Origin: Bradysia coprophila
Lineage: Eukaryota > Arthropoda > Insecta > Diptera > Sciaridae
Length of the DNA stretch: 64,000 bases
Direction: 5' to 3'
Assembly (NCBI RefSeq): GCF_014529535.1
Contig: NW_023503972.1
Location: forward strand, 6,324,001 to 6,388,000
In this document: positions 44,690-61,594 of the stretch, one piece after another
How positions within the stretch are numbered: the stretch's first letter is position 1
How the letters are laid out: each line of letters begins with the position of its first letter
Position numbers and translations under genes: made by a program
Notes under the pieces: generated by a model
The model's input: only the letters and a program-made list of their open reading frames with translations
The model's database searches: none
Told to the model about the DNA's origin: nothing

Positions 44690-45414
44690 TTGGTTCCTAT
44701 TGGGATGACAGCTGATTCCTCTGGCACTTCCTAACTTCCATAGGATTTTTTGATGGATTTGTGTAATTTTCGGCATGAGTGAGGTGCTCCAAGGTTGGTT
44801 TCTAAATTTTGGGATGACAGCTGATTCCTCTGGCACTTCCTAACTTCCATTGGATTTTTTGATGGATTTGGGTTATTTTCGACATGAGTGAGGTGTTCCA
44901 ATGTTGGTGCCTAAATTTTGGGATGACAGATGATTCCTCTGGCACTTCCTAACTTCCATCGGATTTTTTGATGGATTTGGGTTATTTTCGACATTAGTGA
45001 GGTGTTCCAATGTTGGTTCCTAAATTTTGGGATAACAGATGATTCCTCTGGCACTTCCTAACTTCCATCGGATTTTTTGATGGATTAGGGTTATTTTCGA
45101 CATGAGTGAGGTGTTCCAAAGTTGGTTCCTAAATTTTGGGATGACAGCTGATTCCTCTGTCACTTCCTAACTTCCGTCGGATTTTTCGATGGATTTGGGT
45201 TATTTTCGACATTAGTGAGGTGTTCCAATGTTGGTTCCTAAATTTTGGGTTAACAGATGATTCCTCTGGCACTTCATAACTTCCATCGGATTTTTTGATG
45301 GATTTAGGTTATTTTCGACATGAGTGAGGTGTTCCAAGGTTGGTTCCTAAATTTTGGGATGACAGCTGATTCCTCTGTCACTTCCTAACTTCCGTCGGAT
45401 TTTTTGATGGATTG
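44690..45414. repeat. 109-bp minisatellite, about 6.6 copies
   Basis: Units beginning GATGACAGCTGATTCC (or a variant) start at 44704, 44813, 44922, 45031, 45140, 45249 and 45358, a constant 109-bp step. The last unit is truncated. Units 5 and 7 share CTGTCACTTCC and CCGTCGG variants, and units 4 and 6 share TAACAGATG, so pairs 4-5 and 6-7 look like a 218-bp dimer that was itself duplicated. No ORF spans the array. Confidence 0.95.
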
Positions 45415-46829
45415 TCAACGTTACGAATAAAATACTTTTAGGGTAGTAGGAAAGGGGGGAAAATCAAAAAGTTCATGTATATATGTTACTTTATTGACTA
45501 TTGTCCATCTATGAACTTAAGCTCATGAATTTCATTGGTGTTGAGGAATTTCGCGCCGCGTCATTCACAGTAACCCACAAAGTGACATTTTCCTTGTACA
45601 AAAGCTAATTTACAACATTAAATACATTAAAATTTGAAAATGTAACGAGATCTACTCACTGGCACTAGAACAGTACGCAAATTAGTTTAGAAAACGTTTA
45701 AAATTAAAGGTTTCGTAGGTATTGTCAGAACCTGTGAATACATTCTAAAAAATTATTGATTTGAGGAAATTCGACGTTCGTCGCCAACATTCCAAGAACC
45801 AAAATCACAACTTTTTGTCAGATAAATATCAAATTTAGATATCCCAAATCAAATCAGATGTTTTGTTTGACTTACAGCGCAGCGGTCCATTTAGCATATT
45901 TAACGTTTAATTTACATTTTTATCAAATTTTGTAGCGAGATTAAAGTCTCCAAATCACCGTTGGGGAAATTTGACGATCAGTCACAAACTCAAATATGAT
46001 TTTTCAGACTCGATCTTTTAAAATAATCTGTGAAGTCTGGAGATTAGATTACCATATGGACCCAAATTTGTGTGTACACTGATCTGACCGTGAAAAATCG
46101 ATATGTGTGACGTGGACTTAAACCGACAAAATTTTCAAAAATCGATCTGGCGGCAGCACAAAATTAAAGTTTGAAAATTTTTTGACTTCCATAAAATGAT
46201 GAGATGGACCAGCTGAGTGGATTTCCGGCTGAGCTTTAAAAGAAATAAGACATTTTGTAAAACCGCTACACCCTATTTCATAAACCTATGGAAAGAGGTT
46301 CTCAACATTTGTTCTGTCTTTTAGTAGAAGAAATTTCGAGAATTGCGATGATGTGATGATGTGAATGCTCTCGAATTATTTGACAACTCAACAACTCAGT
46401 ACAGCTCTGCCCCATTCAATTATCCTAATCCTAATGGAGAGCTCAGAAGTTCCACAAATTGTTGGGCTATACACCATCAGAGTTCCTACTAGGAGACCTC
46501 ACACTCCTTATCTAAGTGAAAGTGGAGAATATTTCAGAAAAAACGACCAGTGCAGCGGTCAGAGAATTTTGAAATTTAACGGAACTTAACGAAATGTACT
46601 AGAAATCATCCGGCGAAGGAAAAGATGCGACAGCTGATGCCATCTTTTATTTTACTTTTAGTGGTAGAGAGTGACAAGGACAATGTCACAACATCTACAG
46701 TTTGTTGCGTTTTTGTTGTTAAATTGATACGATCAAAGGTTACTATGCAATTCATGCGACTGATAAAGAATTTCATTCAAAAATTGAATCGTTTTGAATT
46801 ACGAACGTCGTAACATCCACACAATTTCA
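45415..46829. other. Spacer upstream of DOLK
   Basis: No gene is supported. A half copy of the hairpin at 30875 (AATTTCGCGCCGCGTCATTC) lies at 45548. The remainder is AT-rich and should contain the DOLK promoter. Confidence 0.4.
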
Positions 46830-48582
46830 ATGACCGGCAAGGAGACAACCAAATTCCGACTGAGGTACTCAATATCTTCCCGAATTCGATTTGTTTACAT
46901 TCCGATTTCGTCCATGGAAATGTCTCGAAATTATTTTTGTTCTACCATCATTTTAGACCGAATGCCAGCAACGGTCTTTGGTTGTGCACATTAATTCCGT
47001 TGTCGTACATGGCAAATACCTGGAAACATAAATCGTATGTCCAATTCCAAGGCAAAGTGTCCACGATCGTTGCCTTTGGTTTGTTTCTGCAAACTTTGGT
47101 GGTACTTTCTCAACTGCGTACCAACAAACCGATAGGTTCGTCAAGAAAATTACTGTCATCACTTCCGGCCGCGTTTACGTCCTTCTTAATTTGGATATGC
47201 TTGAATCAAGGTTGTTACCAATGCCTAAACTGCACAAGCCACAACTCTAAAACATTTTCCTAATCTGCTTGCAGCCGCTGTGTTCAGCATAGTTTGTGGC
47301 ACGTCAGCGCTACTGCTCTATGGTTCACTGTACGTTCACATGCTGAAAGTTCTTCCGCAAAGTTTTACATTCGGTGAAGCATCGGTTGTTGGACAGGGAT
47401 TCGTTTTGTTCCTGTTAAATGTTGGTCTTCGTTTGTCTGGCCATTCCACCTACAGCGCAAAGCATGACATTGACGACGTTACGCTGATATTACAGGTGAG
47501 TCGATTTTGATGGTTCAGCCGTATGTAATTCACAATTATAATTCTCGGCTAATCTGTAGATCGGCCTAGTCGGCGTGACGTTCATCGTGGCTGCGACCCA
47601 TTTTATCAACATTTTTAGAAAAGATTTGTGGTTTTACGTTCTTGTGGCCATTGTATCGTTGACGGTCAGTGTCTTTCCGATTAAAGGATATCCCGCTGTG
47701 GTTGTGCTGTTTTCTTTCCTATTTGCTGATAGCCAAAGAGTAAGACCATGAAAGAACGGATGCCATCAACGAAACGAATGTTTCTCATAAAACTCAATTT
47801 TCATTCCACAGATAATTACACTGTGTGCCGCTCTAGTCCTGCTCGTCATAACTGTTATCACGGTCATATGGTTCCTAATAACTAAACGACAATCGAATAC
47901 CCGAACCCGAAAACTCTTCCACATTTTGATCGTTGCCACATTCCTGCCTGGCATCATATACCAGTGCCAACTGCTGTTCATGACAACCGCTGTGATGTTG
48001 GCTCTTTTCGTTGTGCTGGAAACGGCCCGCATTATCAATCTGAAATTCGTCGGTGATGCTTTGAATGAATCGGTCGCGTTGTTTGTTGATGAGAAGGATG
48101 CCGGACTGGTTGCACTGACACCAATCTATTTACTAGTCGGTTGTTCGTTGCCGTTATGGTTACATCCATGTCCTTGGTGTCCCATCCGACCTGGTGCGAT
48201 CGATGTGCTGCCATTATTGAGTGGAGTCTTGTCGGTCGGAGTAGGAGATACGGTGGCTAGTGTAGTCGGATCGAAATACGGACGACATTGGTGGTTGAGT
48301 AAGTTCGACCAGTCGACTCATCTCTGATTCGAATTAAATTAAATTTTTCCGTCGTCGATTACAGATGGTGACAAATCGATTGAAGGAACGGTGGCCAGCA
48401 TTCTTGCGCAAGGGCTGGTGTTGATTGGTTTAGTTTATCTGCAATTTTTACACGTTACTACATTCCAAATTTCTGTATCGGCGGCTGCTGTTATCGTGAA
48501 CAGTTTGGTCGAAGCCCACACAAATCAAGTGGATAATCTGGTACTTCCGTTGGTGACATTCATTGGGCTCTCTCTGAGTTGA
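46830..48582 (+). CDS. DOLK: Dolichol kinase
   Basis: Six exons join in phase: 46830-46864, 46957-47210, 47275-47495, 47560-47739, 47812-48298 and 48365-48582, giving 464 residues. The short first exon encodes MTGKETTKFRL and splices into RPNASNGLWLCTLIPLS, matching the FRMSANSGLL...P block of human DOLK. The catalytic half is highly recognisable: RKLFHILIVATFLPGIIY, LFVDEKDAGLVALTPIYLL, GVGDTVASVVGSKYG (CTP-binding region) and KSIEGTVASILAQ, ending NSLVEAHTNQVDNLVLPL. The enzyme is a polytopic ER membrane CTP-dependent kinase that makes dolichyl phosphate, the carrier for N-glycan precursor and mannosyl donors. Introns are 64-92 bp. ALG10, acting later in the same pathway, lies 2.6 kb upstream on the same strand. 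Confidence 0.93.
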
Positions 48583-49802
48583 ACGTTGCGTCTGTGAATT
48601 TAATTTATTTTCAAATAAAAATTTTCGTTATTCTACCGACGTGGCCACGTTGATTTCATTGATGAGTTTCTGTACGAAATCTTGAGTGAAATGCCTCACA
48701 ATGGATGGCAATTGAATTGAGATATTGACAAGAAATTTTCGAAGAACATGCGAGAGGTCAAGGTCTTACACTCCATGAACAAGACGAAAATGTTCGGTCA
48801 CATTGGTATTTTAATGTTAGTAGTTAAGGAGGGTGAAATCTGAAATTAAAATTTTTATTGGAAGGTCTGAAGTGCCTGGATGTTCTAAATTTTGAATTCT
48901 CATTGCAACTCATTGCAGGATATCATCTAACTAGGATGAACACTAGGTCCAGATCGAACATTCTTTGTCATACAGTGTGACAATATAAGTGTCCCATGGT
49001 TCCTGGAATAGGTTTTAGAGCGTAGACTAATACACATGATGCGCTCTCGGTCTATGAATAGAATATTTGTTTTACGTATAGAGTAAATTGCAACGAAAGA
49101 CTTAAGTGAATTTGAATTAAGGCTCGGAACAAGTGCAAACATACCTGACCTGAACCTGAAAAAATTTGAACCCGATTTTTGTCAAAAACCTGGTCAGGTC
49201 GAGTTTCCGATTAGCTGAAATTTTCGTAACAAATTTTCAGATAATCCGAATCCTGAACTGGCATGTCTCAGGTCAAGTCTAAATTAGGTTCGGGTCGAAA
49301 CAGTCGAATCGTAATTCGAATGACACAATCTTCACTGGCATGTAATGTCTAGTCATTTTTGAGAGAATTTAGAATTTTTTTAAGTGGTGACGGATAGAAG
49401 GCTGCACTATTAGGATAGGATGCTAACCTCTTATTCTCAATTTTGGAAGATTCCGTACTATTACTGGTCGTCAGAACTACGTATCACTTCCATTGTATCT
49501 ATTATCGAGATCCTGCAATGGTTGAACAAAATGTTTAGTGGAGTGTTGGCAGGCTGGTTATTTTGTTTCCAGCGTTTCCAGTGATATTCCGCCCAGTGAC
49601 TTTTTTTGCTCTAATATAGCTCGACAAATTCGAGACATTTTTTTAGTAGTGCAAGTACCTCGAGTAGCCAGCACGACTTTTTTGGTCGAAGTGATCATCA
49701 TGACTTTATTCTCATAGTAAATACCACCTTCATCACGACGCTGCAAACTTGTGGAACGACGGAACTGAATAGGTCGGTCTGGACAATACCAATTATCTAA
49801 TA
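48583..49802. other. Spacer downstream of DOLK
   Basis: An AATAAA (48616-48621) just after the DOLK stop is a likely poly(A) signal. A degenerate AACCTGAA/TTCGGG tract lies at 49130-49310. On the minus strand, 49558-49770 has an open frame after an acceptor-like CAG (reading QRRDEGGIYYENK), which I could not connect to anything. Confidence 0.4.
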
Positions 49803-50510
49803 ATGGAATCCGAACTGGACCTAGGTGTCGCCTATGCTCGTTATGTGAAGCCTGAGTCTACCAGGTAAAAACGTATGGAAGTGATTCCGTGTATGGAAAT
49901 GTGACATTGAGACGAAGTCAACAGACCATCATTTGTTCGGATTATGTTGAAAGGTCCTCTAAGCCTCCGTGAAATGAAAACGGTTCAACTTTCAGTTTTA
50001 AAATGGGTTCAGGCTGTTTTCCAGAAGAGCAAAAGGAAAATGAAGGTGAATTTCCGTAGTGGTGGTCGTAAAAGTCGAGGCTTAATTCGAATTACAGACG
50101 CAATCAATACAAGGAATAGATCCATTTGAGTCTTGTAGGTTCAGTTCATATACTTCTGAACAATTGTCCATGTAAGAAATATCGCTTCGTGTTGATTCTA
50201 AACGTAAGTCCCACAAGTTTAACGCTGAACACAGCCAATACTCACCTTGAATTTCCATTCGAATCTGCCACCACTCTGCGCCTTAACCAGTGAAGAAGCA
50301 ATATCGAAACTTGAATCGCACCACCCTCGTAAGAGCATCAAAAATGAAAAGTCAACCAACCGAATTTTTAATCTTGCTGAACATTGTGCTTTATTAAACG
50401 ACGAAATTATCGATTTTGACAAAAATGTTCGGCTCAAATGGACAACAAGGCATCAGAGCAAATTATCGTACGAAATTCCAAATCAAATAAATCGCCATTG
50501 TGTACCGTGA
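49803..50510 (+). CDS. Tentative small three-exon gene, unknown function
   Basis: Exon 1 (49803-49864) reads MESELDLGVAYARYVKPEST and ends at AG/GTAAAA. Exon 2 (49925-50045) restores the frame across a 60-bp intron and contains KTVQLSVLKWVQAVFQKSKR. Its donor is AAG/GTGAAT in phase 0. The acceptor AACACAG at 50234 opens a third exon in the right phase that runs to a TGA at 50508-50510 (including TSEEAISKLESHHPRKSIKN). The product would be 152 residues, basic, with no signal or membrane segment. An alternative short exon at 50098-50138 cannot be excluded. I do not recognise the family. The 3' end lies 74 bp from the end of the convergent RpLP0 coding region. Confidence 0.45.
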
Positions 50511-50583
50511 AGACACGGGCGAGTATTTATCATCCAAAATTCCACGACAATTTACACCAAACCAAATGCCACGCAAGGATTTT

Positions 50584-51758
50584 CTAATCGAACAGACCGA
50601 AGCCCATATCATCGTCTTCGCTCTCCGATTCCTCCTTTTTCTCTTCCTTCTTGGGTGCAGCAGCAGCTGGTGCAGCAGCGGCAGCGGCAACTGGAGCAGC
50701 AGCAGCGAATTTGCTGGGATCTTTAATGTATTCCTTGATGGTGGTTGCTTCTTTGAATTCAACATCGGTTGTGGCAGCAATAGCCAAAAGATTGCGGAAA
50801 CCGTTGGCAATGCTGTGTGGCACGGAAGCAATGGTTGGGTATCCAACTTCCAAACAAACAGCGGCCAAATTCGCTACACCAGCTTGGAACTTAGCACGTA
50901 AGTCTTCTGGTTTGATGTCCAAAATGTCTGGCGAGAAGATTGAACCGGAATCGTAGACCTGCTCGATTTGTAGACCGTACGAGAATGGAGAGATGTTCAA
51001 CATGTTGAGAAGAGTGGCTTCGGAAGCGCCAACTTTGTCACCGGGCTTCAAGATCGGTACATCGTTGATGATTTCAATTGTTCCCTTGGAAATCTTGGTT
51101 GGAATCGACAGAGCTTGGAAGAAAGAAGTTTTCTCTGGACCAAGACCGGTGTTTTGAGCCGGAATGATAACTGGCAATGGGGCAATAGCACCGGCACGAG
51201 CTGGAGCACGAACTTTCGATTCGGTCAATTTCTCACGGATATCGTTCAAATCTCCCTTGGTGAACACGAAACCAACGTTCCCCTTGATGTGCGGCAACAA
51301 CTTTTCCAATGAGGCGTTGTTTTCCAAATGACCGCGGATAGCTTTTCGGATCATGGTGTTCTTGCCCATCAGAACAATACCGGTGCCACGCAACGATGAA
51401 CGAATCGTTTGCATTTGCTTGGAGCCAACATTGTCAGCACCGACAATAAAGCATTTTGGATATTCGTCGAAGAGTTGCTGGAATGAAACAATTTGATTAG
51501 CACGGTCGCACGACAGTAGTTCGTCTGAAAAACTGTTTTTGATTTCGATCAGACGTGAGAGATTTCAACCGACATGATCCAGACATTAGTAGGTTCAGCT
51601 ATTTCTAGCTCTAATGCCTTGATGGACCATGTTCAGACGTGTAACAATTTTCATCATTCGGAATCAAAAACAGAAATTTTCATTTCGTCTCCACGTTTAC
51701 GTACCACTACTTTGACAAAGTAGCTAGCTTTCCAGGCTGCTTTGTTCTCCCTGACCAT
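50584..51758 (-). CDS. RpLP0: 60S acidic ribosomal protein P0
   Basis: Two coding exons: 51705-51758 ([18 protein letters not shown]) and 50584-51477 ([20 protein letters not shown] onward), joined in phase across a 227-bp intron, giving 315 residues (family about 317). The N-terminal part is the uL10 rRNA-binding domain. The C-terminus has an Ala-rich hinge, then a Lys/Glu-rich stretch and the conserved acidic tail [13 protein letters not shown] that recruits elongation factors. P0 anchors the P1/P2 stalk on the large ribosomal subunit. The downstream intron boundary uses ATTCCAG. It is divergent from Atg8, with about 2 kb between their start codons. Confidence 0.97.
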
Positions 51759-57656
<5,898 letters not shown>

Positions 57657-58648
57657 GAGGAATGTTGTTAATTGGGACTTGACTGCTGTATTTTTGCGTA
57701 ATAGTAGATACAGAAATTTTGTGTTTCGATTCTTTTAAAATCTTTATCACTAAACAAAATGCATAAACTTAGTAGCAAAATGTCTCTGTAATTTAATTGA
57801 AACAGTAAAAGAAACAAAAAACCAAAACAAAAAAAAAATTTAAGAAAAAGTTTAAAAAACAAAAAAGTTTTCCTGCCGTTAGATTATAGCGGGAAAATTT
57901 TAAATGCAAAAAAAATGTTATTTTCAGATTTTAATTATATTTTGTGTTGACTTTATTATCAGATCACTTTAGCAATTCGGTTGGAATTTTTTGTCTTTTT
58001 TTAGTTTCATTTTTCTCTTCCTCTTTTGTTAAATTTTTAAACAAAAATAAAATTCAAAAATATTGGTCGTGTCCGTATAAGAAAGCGAGAAATGAAGTGA
58101 AAAAAGGTGTTTTTTTTGTTTCTTTAACCTTTGTTGGTGATCTATTGATCTTTCCTCGGTTTTTTATTTCGTTTTTTTTTCTGGTAGGCTTTTAAGCACA
58201 ACGTCGTTTCCGGTTTACGAAATGATTTGTGTTAGAACTGCGCAAAGTGTGTGAAATTTGACAAAAAAAAACTGCAAATAAAAAATGTGGCGAAAAAAAT
58301 ATTTTTAATTTTTAATTATAAAAATTTTTGTAATATTTAAGGGAATAAAAAAAATTTAATTTTAAAAATTCAAAAATAAAAAAAAAGTATTAAAAACCCA
58401 AACACCACACATGCGTGTTCTTTACTTTATACAATCTGGATAACCATTTTACTGGAGAGCACTGGCAATAGAAGGGGAACACTTCTAGTTTCTAAAAGAA
58501 CAGGTTAAGACACGTACGAAGGCAGCTGGCATCCAGACTTAAGCGGTTGGAGTCAGTGGGTAATTTATAGTACATACAAAATCATTTTATTTATTTCATC
58601 TTTAAAAAAAAGTTCTGTTTGACATGACCTGCGTAACTCTAGCTTGCC
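57657..58648. other. Atg8 3' UTR and flank
   Basis: Very A/T-rich DNA with long A and T runs, and AATAAA-like words near 58342 (gggaataaaaa). A left-end piece of the CAAGG MITE family (TCTAAAAGAACAGGTTAAGA) lies at about 58488-58535. No gene. Confidence 0.5.
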
Positions 58649-59069
58649 TTAAGAGGCACCGATTCTTAGCTAAAATTGTAGCCTACATTTTGGTGCATCA
58701 TATTTCATTTTTGATGATATCTTTCCATCAGAATCTTTTTTCAAAGATGTACGACCGCAATTCCGACCACAAATGTGTTAGCTTTCAACAGAAAATATAT
58801 TTGGTTGTAGTCGTTCGACCAGCTCTAAGAAAAGTGAGCAGTTTAACGAAATTTTCATAAACTGCCCAGCCCACGTTTCTCAGAGCCGGTCAAACTGTTA
58901 CAACCAAATGTATTTTCTGTTGAAAGCTACCACATTCGTGGTCGGAATTGCGGTCGTACATTTTTCAAAAAGAATTCTGATGGAAAGATATCATTAAAAG
59001 TAAACTAAAATCCAGTATTTAAAAATAGCCCTAATGTATGCTTTTCTGCAAAGCACCGATGCCTCTTAA
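58649..59069. mobile_element. 421-bp foldback, same family as the odorant receptor intron element
   Basis: The left end TTAAGAGGCACCGATTCTTA and right end AAAGCACCGATGCCTCTTAA are inverted. The central arms (CGACCAGCTCTAAGAAAAG against CTCAGAGCCGGTC) also pair. It corresponds to 32492-32907 throughout. Confidence 0.85.
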
Positions 59070-59779
59070 ACAATTCAAAAGAGCTACTCCGCTTCTAAAT
59101 TCGTGGAGACACCACTAGAAAATTTGGGTGCCACTGTGGCTGATAAAGTAGATTATCAAAACAGACAGTAAACACAGAGAACTAACATTGCAGCATATAT
59201 CTGGCGTTACTGTGAATCGGACACCAACCAGTCGATAGGTATTTGTTACCCAGGGAAAGAATAGTCGGGAATTTCATTTCGATGGTGTTGTAGCCAGAGC
59301 GTAGAGAGGGCCACAAGTCGCCCGAGAAAATGAAATTTCCTACTTTTCGTTGTAACAATGAGTGTTCGCGCTAGGACCAGTGCTATGATTACTCCATATG
59401 ACTTGTGTATGTGTAGAACATTAGAATTACAGTCCATAGAACACTTATCAACGCTCAGTAGACTAACGAAAAATCTCTCTTTTGCTCTTCTATTTCATGG
59501 TATGAACATGTGCTACGTTTACTCTTATTAGGAAAATTTACTGCTCCTCACAAATTACCGAACAATAGATAATTGTCATATCTAACTAGACGAGTTGAAC
59601 TCAATGTTCAAATTACACGCAAATTACACCAAGGTTCTTTCTACGCTCACTGAAAACAGTGCCATTTCCCATTTTTGTACTTCGGTTAATTTCGATTCAA
59701 TTTACCTTCTTACTTCCATAGGTTGACCATAAAATCGCTATTTAAAAGCTTACAGCGGTTTCTCTACAGAAAAAATAGG

Positions 59780-60300
59780 CTTCTTATGTCATGAGAAATA
59801 TTAAGATCAATGAACTCGTTGCAAACTTGTAGACCACATTTAGGAGGAAAAATATTCGTTTTTTGATGATTTCTCTGAATTAAAATCTTCTTTTTTTGAA
59901 AAAGTAAAACTAAAATGTATTAATCCTCAAATCAATGTTGTAAAAGGTACTTAGCTAAAATTGTAGCCTACATTTGCGTGTCTTGTATTTCATTTTTGAT
60001 GATATCTTTTCATCAGAATCATTTGAACGTGAGCAGTTTAACGAAATTTTCATAAACCGATCAGTTTTCTCAGTTATTGCGGTCGTACACTTTTGAAAAT
60101 GAATTCTGGTGGAAAGATATCACAAGTAAACTAAAATCCAGCATTAAAAAACGACAAAATGTATGCTTTTGAGGAAAGCATCGATGCCTCTGAATGGTTT
60201 TACTTTTTCAAAATAAGATTTTGGTTCAGATAAATCATCAAAGAAACATACATTTTTTCTCCTAAATGTAGGCTACAAATTTACAAAGGGTCCAAAATTT
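59780..60300. mobile_element. Foldback with a second foldback nested inside
   Basis: The outer arms are TTAGGAGGAAAAATATTCGT with TTTTTGAAAAAGTAAAAC on the left and GTTTTACTTTTTCAAAATAA with TTTTTCTCCTAAATGTAGGC on the right. Between them, 59949-60192 is a shortened copy of the 58649 family (TTAGCTAAAATTGTAGCCTA ... GCATCGATGCCTCTGAA). Confidence 0.65.
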
Positions 60301-60598
60301 GCAAAAATTTGCATAAACTGCTCAGTTTTCTAATTTTATTTAGATTGACATTAGATGGAATTCTCTGCAGCAGTTTTTCAGCTGATCCACTCATACAAAG
60401 AAAACTACGTAAACTTGTTTATAAGGGTGAAACAATGGAAGCTTTTTAGCTAAGTATACATGCCTCCTAATATCCTAATAGAATCTGTGAAATAAGTCAT
60501 AGTCACGAGTCGATGGGAAAATCCTAAATCAGTAACATGAATCCTTAAGTTAAATTCACAGCCGTCCTTTTTCCAGCCGTTTTGCCTACGTTTTCCAG

Positions 60599-60800
60599 CA
60601 CGACAGAGTCAAATAAACCTGGCAGTAGCGGTCCATTTTTGAAACGTCAAATAAGGCACCTAATACTCCGTATGAAAATGAACTAAAATGAACACTGACA
60701 TAAGTTGAAAAATTTAATTCGCAAAATAAATGTGGCTACTATATAATTCAGGTCCCTAGTCAAGAAAGCGCTCCTGCCTGGGTTACTTTAATCTGCCGTG
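60599..60800. mobile_element. CACGGCAG MITE, copy D (opposite orientation)
   Basis: It starts CACGACAGAGTCAAATAAAC and ends GGTTACTTTAATCTGCCGTG. The interior is the reverse complement of copies A and C (AATGAACACTGACATAAGTT, TAATTCAGGTCCCTAGTC). No ORF. Confidence 0.85.
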
Positions 60801-61343
60801 GTTTTTAAGACGTTTAATGACAGTAAGAATTAAAACAATGAAAAAGTCGTCATATGACACGTAAATGGAGACAAAACCGATGACTGTCAATTCAACTTTA
60901 ACGGATATGGATATAATGACTTCTTCCCTGAATCAAAATTTACCGGTAACCAAAAACGTAAAGCTGAATTTACATTTCTTCTAATTTATTCTTCTTAATT
61001 TCTTCCCGATCTTCTGTCTTCATAACTTCAATACCAAAGAAAAAATAAACAATAAGATTGTCATGTCTCTAGCACATAGCTATCCGAAAAACCGTGAAAA
61101 CAGAATATATAATGTCGCACTGTAAACCAAACACATCCAAGGCTAACATATAATAAAACATTTCTGTCAATGTGTTTGTGTTAAAAAATGTCTGGAGAGT
61201 ATACCGACCATAGGCATCAAAGTACATCATTTCAGTAATACGTTAACTGTAGTTCAAATCGTAACTACCCAGTTAAGTGTTTTTTATTCGGTAGAACAAA
61301 AAAAGTGTTCAAAACTTGTTGAATAACAATAATAAAACGTCTT

Positions 61344-61594
61344 TCAGTCGAAAGTAGTAGTAGGAAAAAACGTAGCCTCCCTACGGAATCGTGAAAATAA
61401 ATTACGGAAATTCGAAATTTTAATTGAAAGTACAACAAACTGGTGCGGTGTTTTAAAATTTGTGATAAATTTGTGTGTGCGGCATATTGTTTTTGTGAGG
61501 AAAGGTGTACATTGTATAATAAAGCGCAATTGGATTAATTGATTACGGAACGTTTACAAATCAAAGCCGAAAATCTGGATTTTGGATTATGAAG
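61344..61594 (+). promoter_or_regulatory. Possible transcription start and first exon of a gene beyond the window
   Basis: TTTCAGTCG at about 61344 matches the arthropod initiator TCA(G/T)T(C/T). About 240 bp downstream, ATGAAGCT is followed at once by the donor GTGAGT. The leader between is AT-rich with no long ORF. This could be a 5' exon whose remaining exons lie past 64000. The evidence is thin. Confidence 0.25.

Noticed and set aside
49558-49770. Minus-strand open frame after an acceptor-like CAG (QRRDEGGIYYENK ...)
   Set aside because: The composition is protein-like, but I could not find a donor exon on the minus strand and it conflicts with the plus-strand gene model; left as unexplained.
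50463-50901. ORFs in the other frames and strand over the 3' part of RpLP0
   Set aside because: They are shadows of the Ala/Lys/Glu-rich P0 C-terminus.
57944-58195. Plus-strand ORF of 83 codons after Atg8
   Set aside because: It is made of T-rich and A-rich runs in the presumed 3' UTR and has no protein-like features.
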